Shown piece after piece: positions 36,443 to 47,850 of a stretch of DNA of 64,000 nucleotides. The stretch is from Cryptomeria japonica (lineage: Eukaryota > Streptophyta > Pinopsida > Cupressales > Cupressaceae), in assembly GCF_030272615.1 (NCBI RefSeq), contig NC_081415.1, positions 513,387,034-513,451,033 of the forward strand, in the 5' to 3' direction. The position numbers and the translations under genes are program-made. The notes beneath the pieces were generated by a model. It searched no databases. It saw only the letters and a list, made by a program, of their open reading frames with translations, and had not been told where the DNA came from. Position 1 is the first letter of the stretch. Each line of letters begins with the position of its first letter.

Positions 36443-37960
36443 TCACCTCATAACTTGATCTAGCCCTATATAGAATAAGCAAACTGCTATCCATGAAAAG
36501 TTGAAACTCTTTTCTACCAGCAATATTTTTTCCTTTCGCGAGAAATGAGGAGGGATCTTGTTAGTTGCTAAGTAGTTAGCTATGTCAGAATACCATGGAA
36601 TGTTAACATTAATTGAAAACAAATTCTCATCTGAAAAAGAATCATCAATGGCTTCAGGACTATCTGGTGTTTGAATTCTAGATAGAAAATTTGCCACTAC
36701 ATTTGCTTTACCTGGCTTGTCTATGATAGTGATGTAAAATTCTTGCATTAATAACAACCATCTTTCCAATCTACATGTAATGGAACATTTATTCATGAGG
36801 TACCTAATGGTTGCATGATCAGTATGCACAAAGATTTGATAACTAGTAATATAGTGTCTAAATTTATTGAGGGCATAGATAACCACTAATATTTCCTTTT
36901 CAGTGATAGTATAATTTAGCTTTGGTCCTTGCGAATTTTTGCTGATATAGTAAATTGCATTCTCCAAAACTCCTTGCTTTTGCCCCAAAACTGCTCCTAT
37001 TGCAAAATCTAATGCATCTATATGAATGTGAAAAGGAAGAGACCAATCAGATCCTTTGAGCAAAGGGGCCTGGGTTAAGGCTCCTTTAAGTTTAGAAAAT
37101 GTCTCTTTACATGTTGGTGTCCATTCAAAATTGGCATCTTTTGTTAAGAGGGTATAGAAGTCCTACCATCTTACTAAAGTCCTTGATTAATCTCCTATAG
37201 TACCCTGCATGGCCTAAAAAACTTCTTACATCCTTTTGTTTTGTAGGGCTAGGAAGATCAAGTATTACCTCAACTTTGACTGGATCAACTTGAATACCTG
37301 ATTGAGAAATTCAATGCCCCAACACTATTCCTTCTAGCATCATCATGAAGCATTTTTCACTGTTTAGGGACAAATTATGTTCCTCACACCATTACAACAC
37401 TTTGGCAAGATTTTGCAATGTTTCCTTAAAGGTGTCTCCATAAGCAGTAAAATTATCCATGTAAATTTCAATACAATCATGGGATATATTTGAAAATATA
37501 TTGAGGACAACCCTTTGAAAGGTTGCAAGAGCATTACATAGACCAAAAGGGAGAACTGAATAGGCATATGTTCCCTAAGGGCAAGTGAAGGTGGTCTTTT
37601 CCTAGTCTTCAGGAGCTATTCTAGTTTGATTATAACCACTAAACCCATCCAAGAATTAAAAGTATTGCTTACCTTCTAGAGAATCTATAACTTGATCTAT
37701 GAATGGAAGTGTAAAGTGATCTTTTTTGGTGGCAGTGTTGATTTCCCTATAGTCCACACAAACTCTCCATTTTCCTCCTTTCTTTGGAACTATAACCAAT
37801 GGAGAAACCCATTAACTATCTGAAATAGGGTAAATGAATCCTGCATTAAGAAACTTTTTGTAGTTCCTCCTTAACTATTTCCCTTAGTGTAGGATTAATC
37901 CTTCGCTGAGGTTGTCTAACTGGTTTACAATCTTCTTTGATATAAATTATGTGCGTACAC
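36443..37960 (-). pseudogene. Gypsy reverse transcriptase-RNase H
   Basis: Minus strand from about 37960: the DHFTLPFIDQVIDSL-type start, FSGYNQTRIAPED, FTCP then YAYSVLPFGLCNALATFQR, and the catalytic box IYMDNFTAYGDT at 37452-37463, where the second Asp of the usual YxDD is Asn. Then SEKCFMMMLEGIVLGH and RSFLGHAGYYRRLIKDFSK. RNase H from 37063: FHIHIDALDFAIGAVLGQKQ, ITEKEILVVIYALNKFRHYI and VHTDHATIRYLM, all acidic blocks present. Stops and frameshifts in the RT half; RNase H is open for about 200 codons. Confidence 0.9.
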
Positions 37961-38259
37961 AATGTAGGATTTAATCCATTCATGTCATGATCATCCCATG
38001 TGAAGGCTTATTTTTGGGCTCTAGATAACTCTATTAATGACAACCTTTGGTTTGCTATAAGTTGAATATTGATGTTCAGATTCCTTCCTAGAGCAACCTC
38101 TACTTGAGTGACTAACTCAACATTAGATATTTCAGATAAATAAGAGGTTTGGATTTCCTACGATAATAAGGTTTGAAATATGTTTGTGGCTACAAGAGAA
38201 TCTAAAGAACTTGCAGAGGAAAGAAGAGTATGCAAAGGACTTACTGGTATACCCGATGA

Positions 38260-39057
38260 CTATTTAGCTACTCCATAATGATTTCCTATGATGTTAGAGA
38301 GTACCATATCATCTTCTTGGAGTTCTATGACTGGATCTCTGGTTAACATCATTAGTTGCTTAACATAATTAATTTCCTTTGCTTCTTCTCCTATGTCTGG
38401 CCATACTACTTTCTCTTGATCAAGTTGTGGTTGTATCGGAGAATAAAGTGAAAGAGTTTTAGTAGTAATAACATCTGAAATAGTCATGTCCACTGATCTA
38501 CAACTTATGTATGCATCAGTTGTAGCAAGCCAAGGTCTTCCCAAAATGATTGGATATCCACCCAATGTTGCCTTAGGAGACAGTATTATTAAATCAGCCA
38601 GATATTCCCAAGAATCTAGTGTGACAACAATTTCTTCAACCATCCCTTTAGGTCAGATAGTAAAGCTGCCAGCAAGTTGCAGGACTGTTGGGGTAGATCT
38701 AAGACAAGTAATATTGAGTTGCTGCATGACATCCTTGGTCATCACATTTATGGCTGCTCTTAAGTCTATCAAGGCATTTTTAATTTGATTTCTAATAATA
38801 ACTACCTTCACAATTGGACTACTTGGGTCAGAACATTTAGGTACAACAACTTTTCCTAACATAATATCAGCCATTTGCCCTACTACATGTACAATTTTTG
38901 GGTCCTTTCTCTTGTGTCCAAGTTTTTTTAGACATGCCTCTTTAATAGCTTTTCCATATATAGGAATATCTTTAATAGCTTGAAACAATGGAATATTTAC
39001 ACATATATTTAAGTGATCAATAAGATTAAAAGCTATGTCATCCTGTTGCCGAGACAC
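38260..39057 (-). pseudogene. Gypsy aspartic protease region
   Basis: The active-site region reads ALIDLRAAINVMTKDVMQQL, matching the usual IDLGxxxNxM pattern except Arg in place of Gly. The second half, GYPIILGRPWLATTDAYISC, carries the conserved ILGRPWL strand and closes with LSLYSP. One stop separates the two halves (about 38643-38652). Confidence 0.85.
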
Positions 39058-39840
39058 TTCTACTTGTAATCTTAGAGGAAATGGGGGAGTTCTAACTGGT
39101 GTTCTTGGAGTCTCAGATTGATGTACCTGCTCTAGATTTTTAGGTTGATCAGGTGTAGTATCCTAAGAAATCTCCTCAGATGATAATTCTATTGTAACTG
39201 GAGGAGATGGGGTAGGTGGAGTTGTTCCTGACTGTAAGTGAATATCACTTATATCAAGCGAATATGCAAGATACTGATTAGGACTAGTTGAAAAAAATTG
39301 TTGTTGTTGTTGAGGTTTGTTATTTGGATTTGGCACAAGCTGTATTGGTAGTTGAGTTAGTTTGGGTGGAGTAGAATTAGGATCTAGTGGCATTAAAGCT
39401 AGCTATTGGGACTATTGTTGTGGCTTGAGGAAACTTGATGATTGGTTTGACCACTCATGACGTCCCCTCCATTACAGTGACTGTTGCTAGTTACCTTGAG
39501 GTGGTCACCAATTCCCTTGTGGCTACTGCCACTGAGAGGAAGGACTCTGATAATTGGGCCAAGGGTTTTGAGAGTTATTCCAAGACTGAGGAGTATAATT
39601 TCCAAAATTTTGGGAGTATGGAGGTTGCCACTATTTATTTTATACATTGAAGTTCATACACAGATTAGGAAAAGATAATGGATCTTTTGGCATACCTTGT
39701 CTTGGATGCCAAGGCCTTCATTGTGCAACATAAAAGAGTTGTTCATCATCTCCATAGACTAGTGTAAAATCCGTGGAAGCCTACTGGCTATGAATTTTAG
39801 CTAGGATTTTATGTTTGCAGTCCCTCTTCTTTTACCAACA
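39058..39840 (-). pseudogene. Gypsy Gag-protease linker (Gln/Pro-rich)
   Basis: The minus-strand translation is rich in Gln, Pro, Asn and Ser (PNPNNKPQQQQQFFSTSPNQ, SGTTPPTPSPPVTIELSS), interrupted by stops. A possible zinc motif, FCPHCW, lies at about 39840. It connects gag to protease. Confidence 0.65.
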
Positions 39841-40632
39841 GTGAGGACAAAACTCAGCAAGCATGACATCTTCTTACTCATGCTTCTTTCTTGCTTGAAT
39901 TTTATCCAACTGAGTAGCCATATTGTCAATAATATCCTCTTTAAATTCATTTAACAAATGAGTTATCTCCATCCTTGAAACTATTGTAGATGCCTTTGCA
40001 ATTGAAGAATCAGGCCTATAGTGTCTCCCCTTCTTGGCTGAAGCTCTCAAATAATTTTGATAGATTTCCCTAATGTCATACCATTGAACTTGAGTAATGT
40101 CTCCTCCTCCCATGAGGTCTAATAAGTCAGCATAGTCTTCATTAATTCCCCTTAGAAAAATCAACTTCATGGATTCTTCACTCAAGGTGTTATGCTTGGA
40201 TTTTTTGACACTAAACAAAAACCTTTCCAAATAATCTTCCAGACTCTCATGTTCTTTTTGTGTCATCCAGAAGATATCATCACCATGCCGGTCCATTCCC
40301 CTGTAATAATCTTTGAACTTATCTAAGAAGTTTGTCTTCATCTCATCCCAGGTAGTGATTACATCTCTACCTAGACTCATAAACTATCTCAGAGCAACTT
40401 CTTTTAGAGTAGTAGGGAATAACTTGAATTTATGGGCATCAATGGTATAGTCATAACTTCTATAGATGATTTCAAATTAAAACAAAAAGGTATCCGGATA
40501 TTTTGTCACCAAGCCATGAATTTTTGGAAAAGAAGAGGCTGGTATATTCTTCAAATTTGCATTATTATGCTGGTCAGGAATAGGAAACTCAAATGTTGGG
40601 TTTGCAGGTGGAGGTGGACGATTTGTTGCCAT
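39841..40632 (-). pseudogene. Gypsy Gag
   Basis: ATG 40632 opens MATNRPPPPANPTFEFPIPD. The retrotransposon-Gag core follows in the same frame: ITTWDEMKTNFLDKFKDYYR, EHESLEDYLERFLFSVKKSK, LIFLRGINEDYADLLDLMGG. Two in-frame stops lie at about 40378-40480. The C-terminus (HLLNEFKEDIIDNMATQLDK) leads into a Lys/Arg tail. The protein would assemble the particle. Confidence 0.85.
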
Positions 40633-40639
40633 TGGTCCC

Positions 40640-41160
40640 TGATAAAGACCCAAAGGTAAAAAAAAATTCTCAGGGGGTTCATTTAAGAAGTCTACACTAG
40701 TACATTTGGGCCTAATTTTTGATGGTTAATTGTCGGATTTGCGACAACAAAATGTTAGACTTCCGACCAACTTTACTGTCAAAAACTCATCATCGAGCTT
40801 CTAGATGATGCCATTTGCATCGATCATCCGATGATGTAATGAACTCATCTGACGACAGCTATATTTGAACCCCTCACAACAAATATCGATGAATTTCTAA
40901 TGGATGTTATGATTACTCCTCGACGACTGTCCGATATGGAAGTGACGTCAGATATAGAGCATCCTTGTTGGATGTTTTATTAGTTGTCATCGAAATTTAG
41001 ATGAAATACATCATGTAAGCATACAAGACATTTAGATGAAGGAAATGAAATGAAATGTGTTGTTAGCTTAAGGCAATATATACAATGCATAAAGTAGTTA
41101 CCTCCATTAGAGGAATGATAGATAGGTATCGTTGTTGAATGGTAGAAACAAAAAATAAAA
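40640..41160. other. CpG-rich unassigned patch
   Basis: No coding signal. About 40735-40990 contains around 14 CpG dinucleotides (repeated TCGG, CCGA, TCGATG and TGACGTCA-like words), many more than neighbouring DNA. It may be a remnant of a different or younger element. Confidence 0.5.
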
Positions 41161-41164
41161 ACAA

Positions 41165-41940
41165 TGACATTATGCTAACATTGCCCCTCTTAATTCATTT
41201 TTTCTACAAATGTATCCAAATACAATTCAAATTTGACCTTATGAAGAGACTTGGTGAGAATATCAACAATCTGAGAATCTGAGGGACAATACTAGAGCTA
41301 AATGTGGTGTTGCAATACATTCTCTTGAATGTAGTGACATTCAACCTTTATATCATTGGTACAATCATGAAAAACTAGGTTCTTGAAAAGTTTCGACACT
41401 CTCTAGTTGTTGCACAAAAGAATTGGTGGTCGATCCTTTATAATATCCATATCAACTAGAATGTGATGTAACCAGATCACCTTGCACATATCTCCCTATA
41501 CAATATAATATTTAGCCTTGATGGATGACATAAAAAAATTTTGATTCTTACTAATCCATAAAATAGGACCAGATCCAAGATGAAAAAGATACCTTGATGT
41601 TGATTTGTGATCATCTAGAGACCTAGCATAGTTTGAGTAAACATATCCCTATAAGAAAAACTTATCATTCTTCTTATATTAAAGACCATACTAAAGAGTA
41701 CCTCAAACATAGTGCAAAACATGCTTGGTTGCAATCCAATGAGATTTCTTTGGCTCCTGCATTAACCTTAATAGATAACTCACAACAAAGAATAATTTTG
41801 ATTTGGTACATACACCAAGTAGATTCATATTAATTTTAGGGGAATCCTAGAAACATGATAGTTTCAAAATTTTCTCCATGGGTGCACACAAATATTTACA
41901 ATTAGACATACTAAAAAGGGCAAGGAGTGTTTTCGCATAT
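41165..41940 (-). pseudogene. Copia RT C-terminus and RNase H relic, minus strand
   Basis: Minus strand from about 41940: MSNCKYLCAPMEKILKLS (end of RT), LMQEPKKSHWIATKHVLHYV, GYVYSNYARSLDDHKSTSRY, SIKAKYYIV (Lys where the RNase H Glu is expected), KNLVFHDCTNDIKVECHYIQ and the closing VDILTKSLHKVKFELYL. Multiple stops. Truncated at 41941 by the next element's LTR. Confidence 0.85.
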
Positions 41941-42900
41941 TGTATCATCTTAAATTGTACACCCTTGCTAGGGTGGTACAATTTTATGCTTAGTTTAGCA
42001 CCCACCTTAGTGTGTTTGCATCTTGCATTGTAATTTCCCTTTAAGAATTTAATTAATTAATTTAATTAAATATAAAGTCATGTTTCATCACTCCCCACAT
42101 CATAAAATTTGGACCTTTACCCTAAGTGTGCCCCTTTTTATTTTATTCCTCCAATAAATCATTGAATCATAAACCCTAATTATGTCCTAATTCAACCTTT
42201 AAGGCCCGATTTCACATATAAAAAACATCTCAAAATCAGCTATAACTTTGGGATTCACTCTAATATCATCATATAGAATGGCCCTAAAAATTTGGTGAAA
42301 GAGACAAAATTAAGATCTAGGGTTTCATACATAAGAGCTCTCTTTCTTCATTTGAAGGCAACTAAGATCTAATCAAATTTAGCAAAAACCTTTTGGAGCG
42401 AGTACAAGGAGCCTTCTATGTAGTGAAAGATAAGCTTATATGGAGTCTTTAACAACATTCAAAAACATTCACAAACATTCATCAAGTATTTGTCAAGCAT
42501 TCATCATAAATTAGGAGCCTTGAAGACATTGAAGAACAATAGGAGATCAATGTTTGACGATTAGCTTGTACCCCTCCTTTAGGGGTTGGGTATGATTTCA
42601 TGTTGTTTTAATTTCTTTGCATGGGCTTCATTACATCAATTTTCATATTTACATTTATGTTTTATATCTCTTTGCATCATTGGTTTAGAGCATTTACTTT
42701 GTCAATTACAAGAATTTAGGGTTTACTCTTTAAGGTTGTTGTAGATTATTTGCAATCATTTTAGGGTCTTGCACACACACAAAATTCCTACACACACTCT
42801 TTTACTATACAAATCAGCTATTTGTTGAGGTGGAAATCATCAAAATAGGGGTTTGGCTAAGGCAAACCCCTATATAACCACCCAAACTCTCTCTTTTTAG
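41941..42900 (+). repeat. LTR I
   Basis: Begins TGTATCATCTTAAATTG (five bases longer at the start than LTR J) and ends near the GGGGTTTGGCTAAGGCAAAC stretch at about 42850-42900. The inner end is approximate. Confidence 0.65.
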
Positions 42901-43211
42901 TTTCAGATGTAGGTACAAGTACCCAGAAGGCTTCCCAGATCAGCAAAAGATACAAGAACACTCCTAAGGCCTCAGACTACCCCAAATCCATCAAGGACAG
43001 GGGCGTGTCACCTTGGTCCTACCCAGGACAAGTGCATGGCACCCTAATCCCCCTCAATTTTAGTGATTTTTGACAGGGTGGTATCTCAGGATTGCAGTCC
43101 TTTAGTTATAGATCTCTATCAAATTATCAGGGACAAGGCGTGGCACCCTGGTCCTAGTCAGTTTGGCTCATCTTTCTTTATTAGGTACACATCCAGACTC
43201 CCTCCCCTTCT
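42901..43211 (+). other. leader of element I-J
   Basis: No clear coding signal. CATGGCACCCTAATCC and GGCGTGTCACC-like words occur three times (about 43000-43160). Confidence 0.4.
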
Positions 43212-43864
43212 TTGCTTTCAGTATCTCAGTTTCAAATCTCTAAGTTTCTCAAGGATATATTTTCTCCTGAAGGAGTGCTCTCAGATGCTGATTGGGGATC
43301 TCTAGACTTTAACCCTACTTTTATAGGAGATTATAGAGTATCTTGGAAGACTAAGAAGGATAAATATAAGGAGGAACCGAAAGAGAAACCCACTTTGTCT
43401 TAACAACTAAGTAATCACTTTGTGGTTTCTTCTAATTCAAATAATTCTTCAAATTCTTCCTTTAATTCATATAGCACTGAGACCTATGAGGCACAACCAT
43501 CTCTTTTTGATTTGGCATCCCTTTATGGTCTGGGTTTCACATTTTAGCTAAGAGTGGCTATAATCACAATGGTTGTGGTGCAGATGAACAAGGAATTAAA
43601 GTTCCTTTAGAACATAACACACATGAAGCTTTATTTGGACTTGGATGTAATCCCTTTAAGCCCACCAAAGCATCTAAAAGACCATCTCTCAATGTGAATG
43701 CTATATTTAGTAGTGATGATGACCTCACCTCAATTAAACCATCTTCTACCTCTTTCAACACTCATCCCCCTCATAACAAAATCTTGGTGATTAACAAATA
43801 TTTTTACGAAACTCCTCAGGAGATTTCTAATCCCACTTATGAGACTATCTTCTACTCAATCTAA
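43212..43864 (+). pseudogene. ORF of element I-J with G-patch-like segment
   Basis: First part 43212-43547: FLKDIFSPEGVLSDADWGSL, a Lys/Glu-rich stretch (KTKKDKYKEEPKEK), a Ser/Asn-rich linker and LASLYGLGFTF. After a stop and a frameshift at about 43545 it continues as GYNHNGCGADEQGIKVPL and FGLGCNPFKP, which fits the glycine spacing of a G-patch (GxxxxxGxG with QGI and a later GLG). G-patch modules are known in some retroelement polyproteins, where they bind RNA. The remaining 60 residues are Ser/Thr/Pro-rich. No catalytic motif is present. Confidence 0.55.
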
Positions 43865-44861
43865 AATCCCTTCTTCTAGGAATAAGGCTCTAATGAATTA
43901 CACTTATCCCTCTCCTAAGATTTCTTCTGTACAAGAAAAGTATGACTTAGTGGCATATTCTATTCCTATAAACTTCTCTCTTTCTAAAGACTTTAACATT
44001 CATCATCTTATATATGTTTTTAATCTCACTTATAGTAGAGCATTTGATATGTCATATTCAAATACCTCATTCAATCTATCATATCTTTAATTAACATTAA
44101 TGGCTATTGTGTTGCTCATCATTATGTGACATTGGTAGCTCACTTACTGGGGGCTCATTGTCATTCATGATGGTAAAATTTCACATGCATTCATACTTTT
44201 GGAAGCAACATAATATCCTATTTCTATCTCATGGTGGTATCTTTTATAATAAACCCTTCTATTTTGTGAACATGCATGTCCCTGATGAGGATCTCTTGCC
44301 TTCTTTTAGAAGAGTGTTGCTATAAATAATCTCTCTTTGATGTCATTTCAATCCTCCATTCTTTTCCAATTTCCTTTATAGAGTTGAATTTATTTTCCTT
44401 TAAATCTTTCATCTTAGGTTAGAAAACTCTCAGATCCTCACACTCTTTGTTTTGGGAATTGAGGTTTAGTCCTCTTTCTTTCCAAATGATTGTCCATTAG
44501 TTTTTGATCTTCTATCAAATATTCTTGTGAAGTTTTTTCATCAATCTTCTTTCACAATTCAATGTGGTAAACATGATACCCTCTTTCAACTCACTAAATT
44601 AGCAAGCCGAAATAGGGGAGGGGCATATAGCTACCCTCGAATTTTCATCACCTTCCTTAGTAATAATTGAGGTGATTTTGTGATTTTATCTAACATGTGG
44701 TTTTGTAAGGTGCGGTTCCTAACTGTATACTACAGATACCACTAGGGGCTTCATCTGACAACTTGTGGATATATCATTTTTCATAAATGTTTATTTTTCT
44801 TTACTTTAGCTTGCATATGCACATAGTGTCATATGACCACTAAAGTGGGGGCTATATATAG
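43865..44861 (+). other. 3' interior of element I-J
   Basis: Open segments (43839-44090, 44107-44325) show no recognisable domain. It ends in the polypurine tract before LTR J. Confidence 0.4.
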
Positions 44862-45840
44862 TGTCTTAAATTGTACACCCTTGCTAGGGTGGTACAATTT
44901 TATGCTCAGTTTAGCATCCACCTTAGTGTGTTTGCATCTTGCATTGTTATTTTCTTTTAAGAATTTAATTAATTAATTTAATTAAATCTAGAGTCATATT
45001 TCATCACTCCCCACATCATAAAATTGTGCCCTTTACCCTTAGTGTGCCCCTTTTTTATTTTTTTCCTCTAATAAATCATTTAATCATAAACCCTAATAAT
45101 GTCCTAGTATGACCCGTAGTGTCATAAAATTGTGACCCTAGAAATTTTTGACTGCATTAGGGTCCTCATATATGTGAGTTTGAATCCTCTAGCTTGATCG
45201 AAGATTGTGCAATCCTCAGAAATAGATTCTTACTTGGCCTTTGCATCACCCCATCTGCACTTTGCCCTGAAGAAAGGGGTACGATAGGGGCCTGGTACCA
45301 CTATCCCCCCTTGGACTTGGTTATGGCATCCTTTTCCTCCTAGGATAGGAGCGAGCACACCTATCCCTGCCCTATTTTGGGTAGGACCCTTCCTAGGGTT
45401 GCATTGTTGGTTGTGCATCGAGCATGAAACTCGCCTGATGTCGGCCCATGACGAAAATCAAATCCACTAACATGTATTTAAGGGGAATTCCTCCTCTCAT
45501 TTACATAAGTTCAATAGGTTGGATGAATGGGAAATTCACAAGCGATCAAGCATTCTTTTCCAACATTGGACATTCTCAAGTCTCCCTTCAAGGCTAGGTG
45601 TTGCATTCAAGTCAATGATTCAACCATTGAAGAGGAGATTTATTTTAACATTAAATTCCACACAAGTATTTCTATCAACATTGCTACTACAACCTCCCTT
45701 GAGGTGATTTACAATTCAATCTTTCATTTATAGCTACTTGCAATACTTTCTTTCATTAATTGGTTAATTCCAAAACTGGGATTTGACCTAAAGGCAAACC
45801 CCCAATCCCAAACCACTTTCCTATCTTTAATGTGTGTAGG
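44862..45840 (+). repeat. LTR J, mosaic
   Basis: Begins TGTCTTAAATTGTACACCC and matches LTR I to about 45108; the rest is different, with GTATTTAAGGGGAATTCC (about 45475) and GGGATTTGACCTAAAGGC (about 45780), a Gypsy-LTR-like layout of TATA-type box and end. Confidence 0.55.
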
Positions 45841-46116
45841 TTGTAGGTGCACAACTATACTTTCAGATTTGGACTTCATTTGCCATACCATTACATTTGA
45901 TTTGGATTTGGACTTCATTAGTTTCACGGATTTTTCGGAGTATTGTATACATTCCCGCCACACTCCAAGCAACTTTTCCTCAAATTCACAAGGCGACTTT
46001 GTCTCGACATATTACTACCAGATCTATGTGTCACTTTTGCACTGCATAATTCAATAAATTCCTTTCCATTTCAAACAAGGAAGAGGGGATCAACTTAATT
46101 GTTCACATTTTCATAT
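45841..46116. other. unassigned spacer
   Basis: No coding or repeat signal recognised between LTR J and LTR G. Confidence 0.45.
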
Positions 46117-47550
46117 TGTTGGCATTTTGCATATAGATTACATTAATGATATGTTGTCATTGATGTCAACTGAACCAGTGAATGATATTCACGATATTGT
46201 TGATGTTACTGCTAATAATGATTTTGTCTTGTAACTGGTATGATAAACTTTGTGGAAGATGCTATAAACCGGTATATGGTAGTTTGTAAGTTGAACCGGT
46301 GTATAAGGTTAAACATTTCTATGTTATGTAAACCAGTAAACCCTACCAATTGTTTTGTGTTAAACCCTAACCGATCAAGTTTGTTGGCTTATGTTGAGTA
46401 GTAATGATGGAGACATCTGTGATCAATGAATGAGGATTAGTTCAGATTGATTTGGCATGTTTTTTATCTTGGAAAGGAGCAAAGTGGATTGCATCTAATG
46501 CATAGCATGTGATGACTTACAAAGTCCGATGAAGTGGTGATCATGGAGAGGTTGGAGTTTTCTTGAAGAATGTGAAGACATTGTTATGATTTCTAATAGT
46601 CAAGATTGTACCGACTTGTTTGTAATCTCGATGATGAGAATTAGGTTTTTGTCGTGCTACCGACCTAGATGATTTGTATTTAAGGTCGATGAAGTTGTTT
46701 GTAAAAAGAGCTGGCAAAGTTGGTAGAAATTAGTTGAGCGTGTGGTTGAAAAACTAGTGGATGCGTCTACCCTTTGAGTAAAGGTAGATTGAAGCTTAAG
46801 AAGGATTTGATCAAATAGATGTAGTGCTATTCAGATAGATCAAGAAAACCTGTTGTTTTCTAACAATTACAATAGAAATTGAAATCCCCTAACCGAGTAA
46901 GCTCTATCAAGCTTGGTTACATTCTAAATCCTCTAATAAGCTGGTATATTAGTTTGGATTGTCAAATCCTCCAGCGAGGTTACTCCTAATAGGGTATTGT
47001 GTTTTTCATCAAGGCATATTTGTAAATCCCTTTACCGGGCAATTCCTAACTGGAATTAGTTCTTATCATGACTGATTGTAAAAGCTTTAATAGGCTTGGC
47101 TCCTAACAGGGTGAACTTCAAAAGAGTTTAGATAGCTATCCTTGTGAGTCTCATCTCACTGTGGTTTTTACCTATTTGGGTTTTGCCCGTATAAATATTT
47201 GTGTCTAGTGGTGAATTCTTTTGTGGTTAGGATCTTATTTGTTGATTTGATTAACTACTTAATTATTCTGATAAGGCATGATAATTGGAAGCATGATAGA
47301 TGAATATGTTGATATTTGATTAAGCATTGTTGATGTTTACAAGATTAAATTTGTTTACTATTAAGTTGGTATAACAGTCAAACCAGTTGATGATTGATTG
47401 ATGTTTGTTATCTTTGAGACATTATCTTGACAAAGTTATTTGTTGATAAGTTTATTTTGAGTTTGGGAGTTTGTATCAGTTTCTCAGTATACTGATTCAA
47501 CCCCCCCCTCTTAGTATTCTACCAGATACTTATCTTTCATCATACCATCA
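46117..47550 (+). repeat. LTR G
   Basis: 1434 bp, TGTTGGCATTTTGC...ACCATCA. Contains TTGTCATTGATGTCAA (46154-46169), a TATA-like GTATTTAAGG (about 46678), a CTAACAAGGT-type motif cluster (46884-47110) and a stem-loop GTGAGTCTCATCTCAC (47154-47169). Confidence 0.92.
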
Positions 47551-47552
47551 AT

Positions 47553-47564
47553 TGGTATCAGAGC
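47553..47564 (+). promoter_or_regulatory. primer binding site of G-H
   Basis: TGGTATCAGAGC two bases after LTR G. Confidence 0.95.
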
Positions 47565-47623
47565 ATCTCAGGTCACCTTTAACCTAAAGCGTAACAGCTT
47601 GAGGAAAAATCTTGTAGATCGTG

Positions 47624-47850
47624 ATGAAGAAAGAAGGTCTAAAGTTCAACAAAGATAACTATAGGATATGGAGTGATGGAATGAAGATTAACATTAAAAG
47701 TCTTGGTAGTTAGTATTGGGAGCATGTAGAAACTCTATATGTTGGACCTACTGGTACTCTGACTGCTAATCAGAAGAAACAACAACAAGAGAATCATCAA
47801 GCATTAGAGGCTATTATCAATTCCTTGTCTGATGCTGAATATTTAGATGT
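47624..47850 (+). pseudogene. Gag 5' part of G-H
   Basis: ATG 47624 opens MKKEGLKFNKDNYRIWSDGM, a Copia Gag start with its Trp. One in-frame stop follows LGS (about 47711). It runs to LSDAEYLD, where E-F is inserted; the frame resumes at 55485 (SGLETAYEVWKNL). Confidence 0.88.
47846..47850. repeat. target duplication GATGT, left copy
   Basis: Identical to 55480-55484. Confidence 0.92.

Larger units (their letters stand above)
30616..40632 (-). mobile_element. Gypsy element, minus strand, with a large ORF downstream of pol
   Basis: Minus-strand order from 40632 down: gag, Pro/Gln-rich linker, protease, RT, RNase H, integrase with a GPY-type C-terminus and no chromodomain, then a separate 2.2-kb ORF, polypurine tract and probable 3' LTR. 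RT before integrase identifies Ty3/Gypsy. The lack of a chromodomain plus an extra 3' ORF suggests the non-chromovirus (Athila/Tat-like) branch, but I cannot place it further. The 5' LTR is not recognised. Confidence 0.85.
41941..45840 (+). mobile_element. small non-autonomous LTR element I-J with a G-patch-like ORF
   Basis: LTR-like sequences at 41941 and 44862 share their first about 250 bp and are separated by about 2 kb of interior with no pol. A polypurine tract (AAAGTGGGGGCTATATA, about 44842-44858) precedes the second copy. Outer limits are uncertain because the two LTRs diverge completely after the shared part. Confidence 0.65.

Noticed and set aside
30608-40646. TGATAAAGA at 30608 and again at 40638 as possible paired LTR starts of the Gypsy element
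   Set aside because: Similarity ends after nine bases, and the second site is only six bases from the gag ATG, leaving no room for a primer site.
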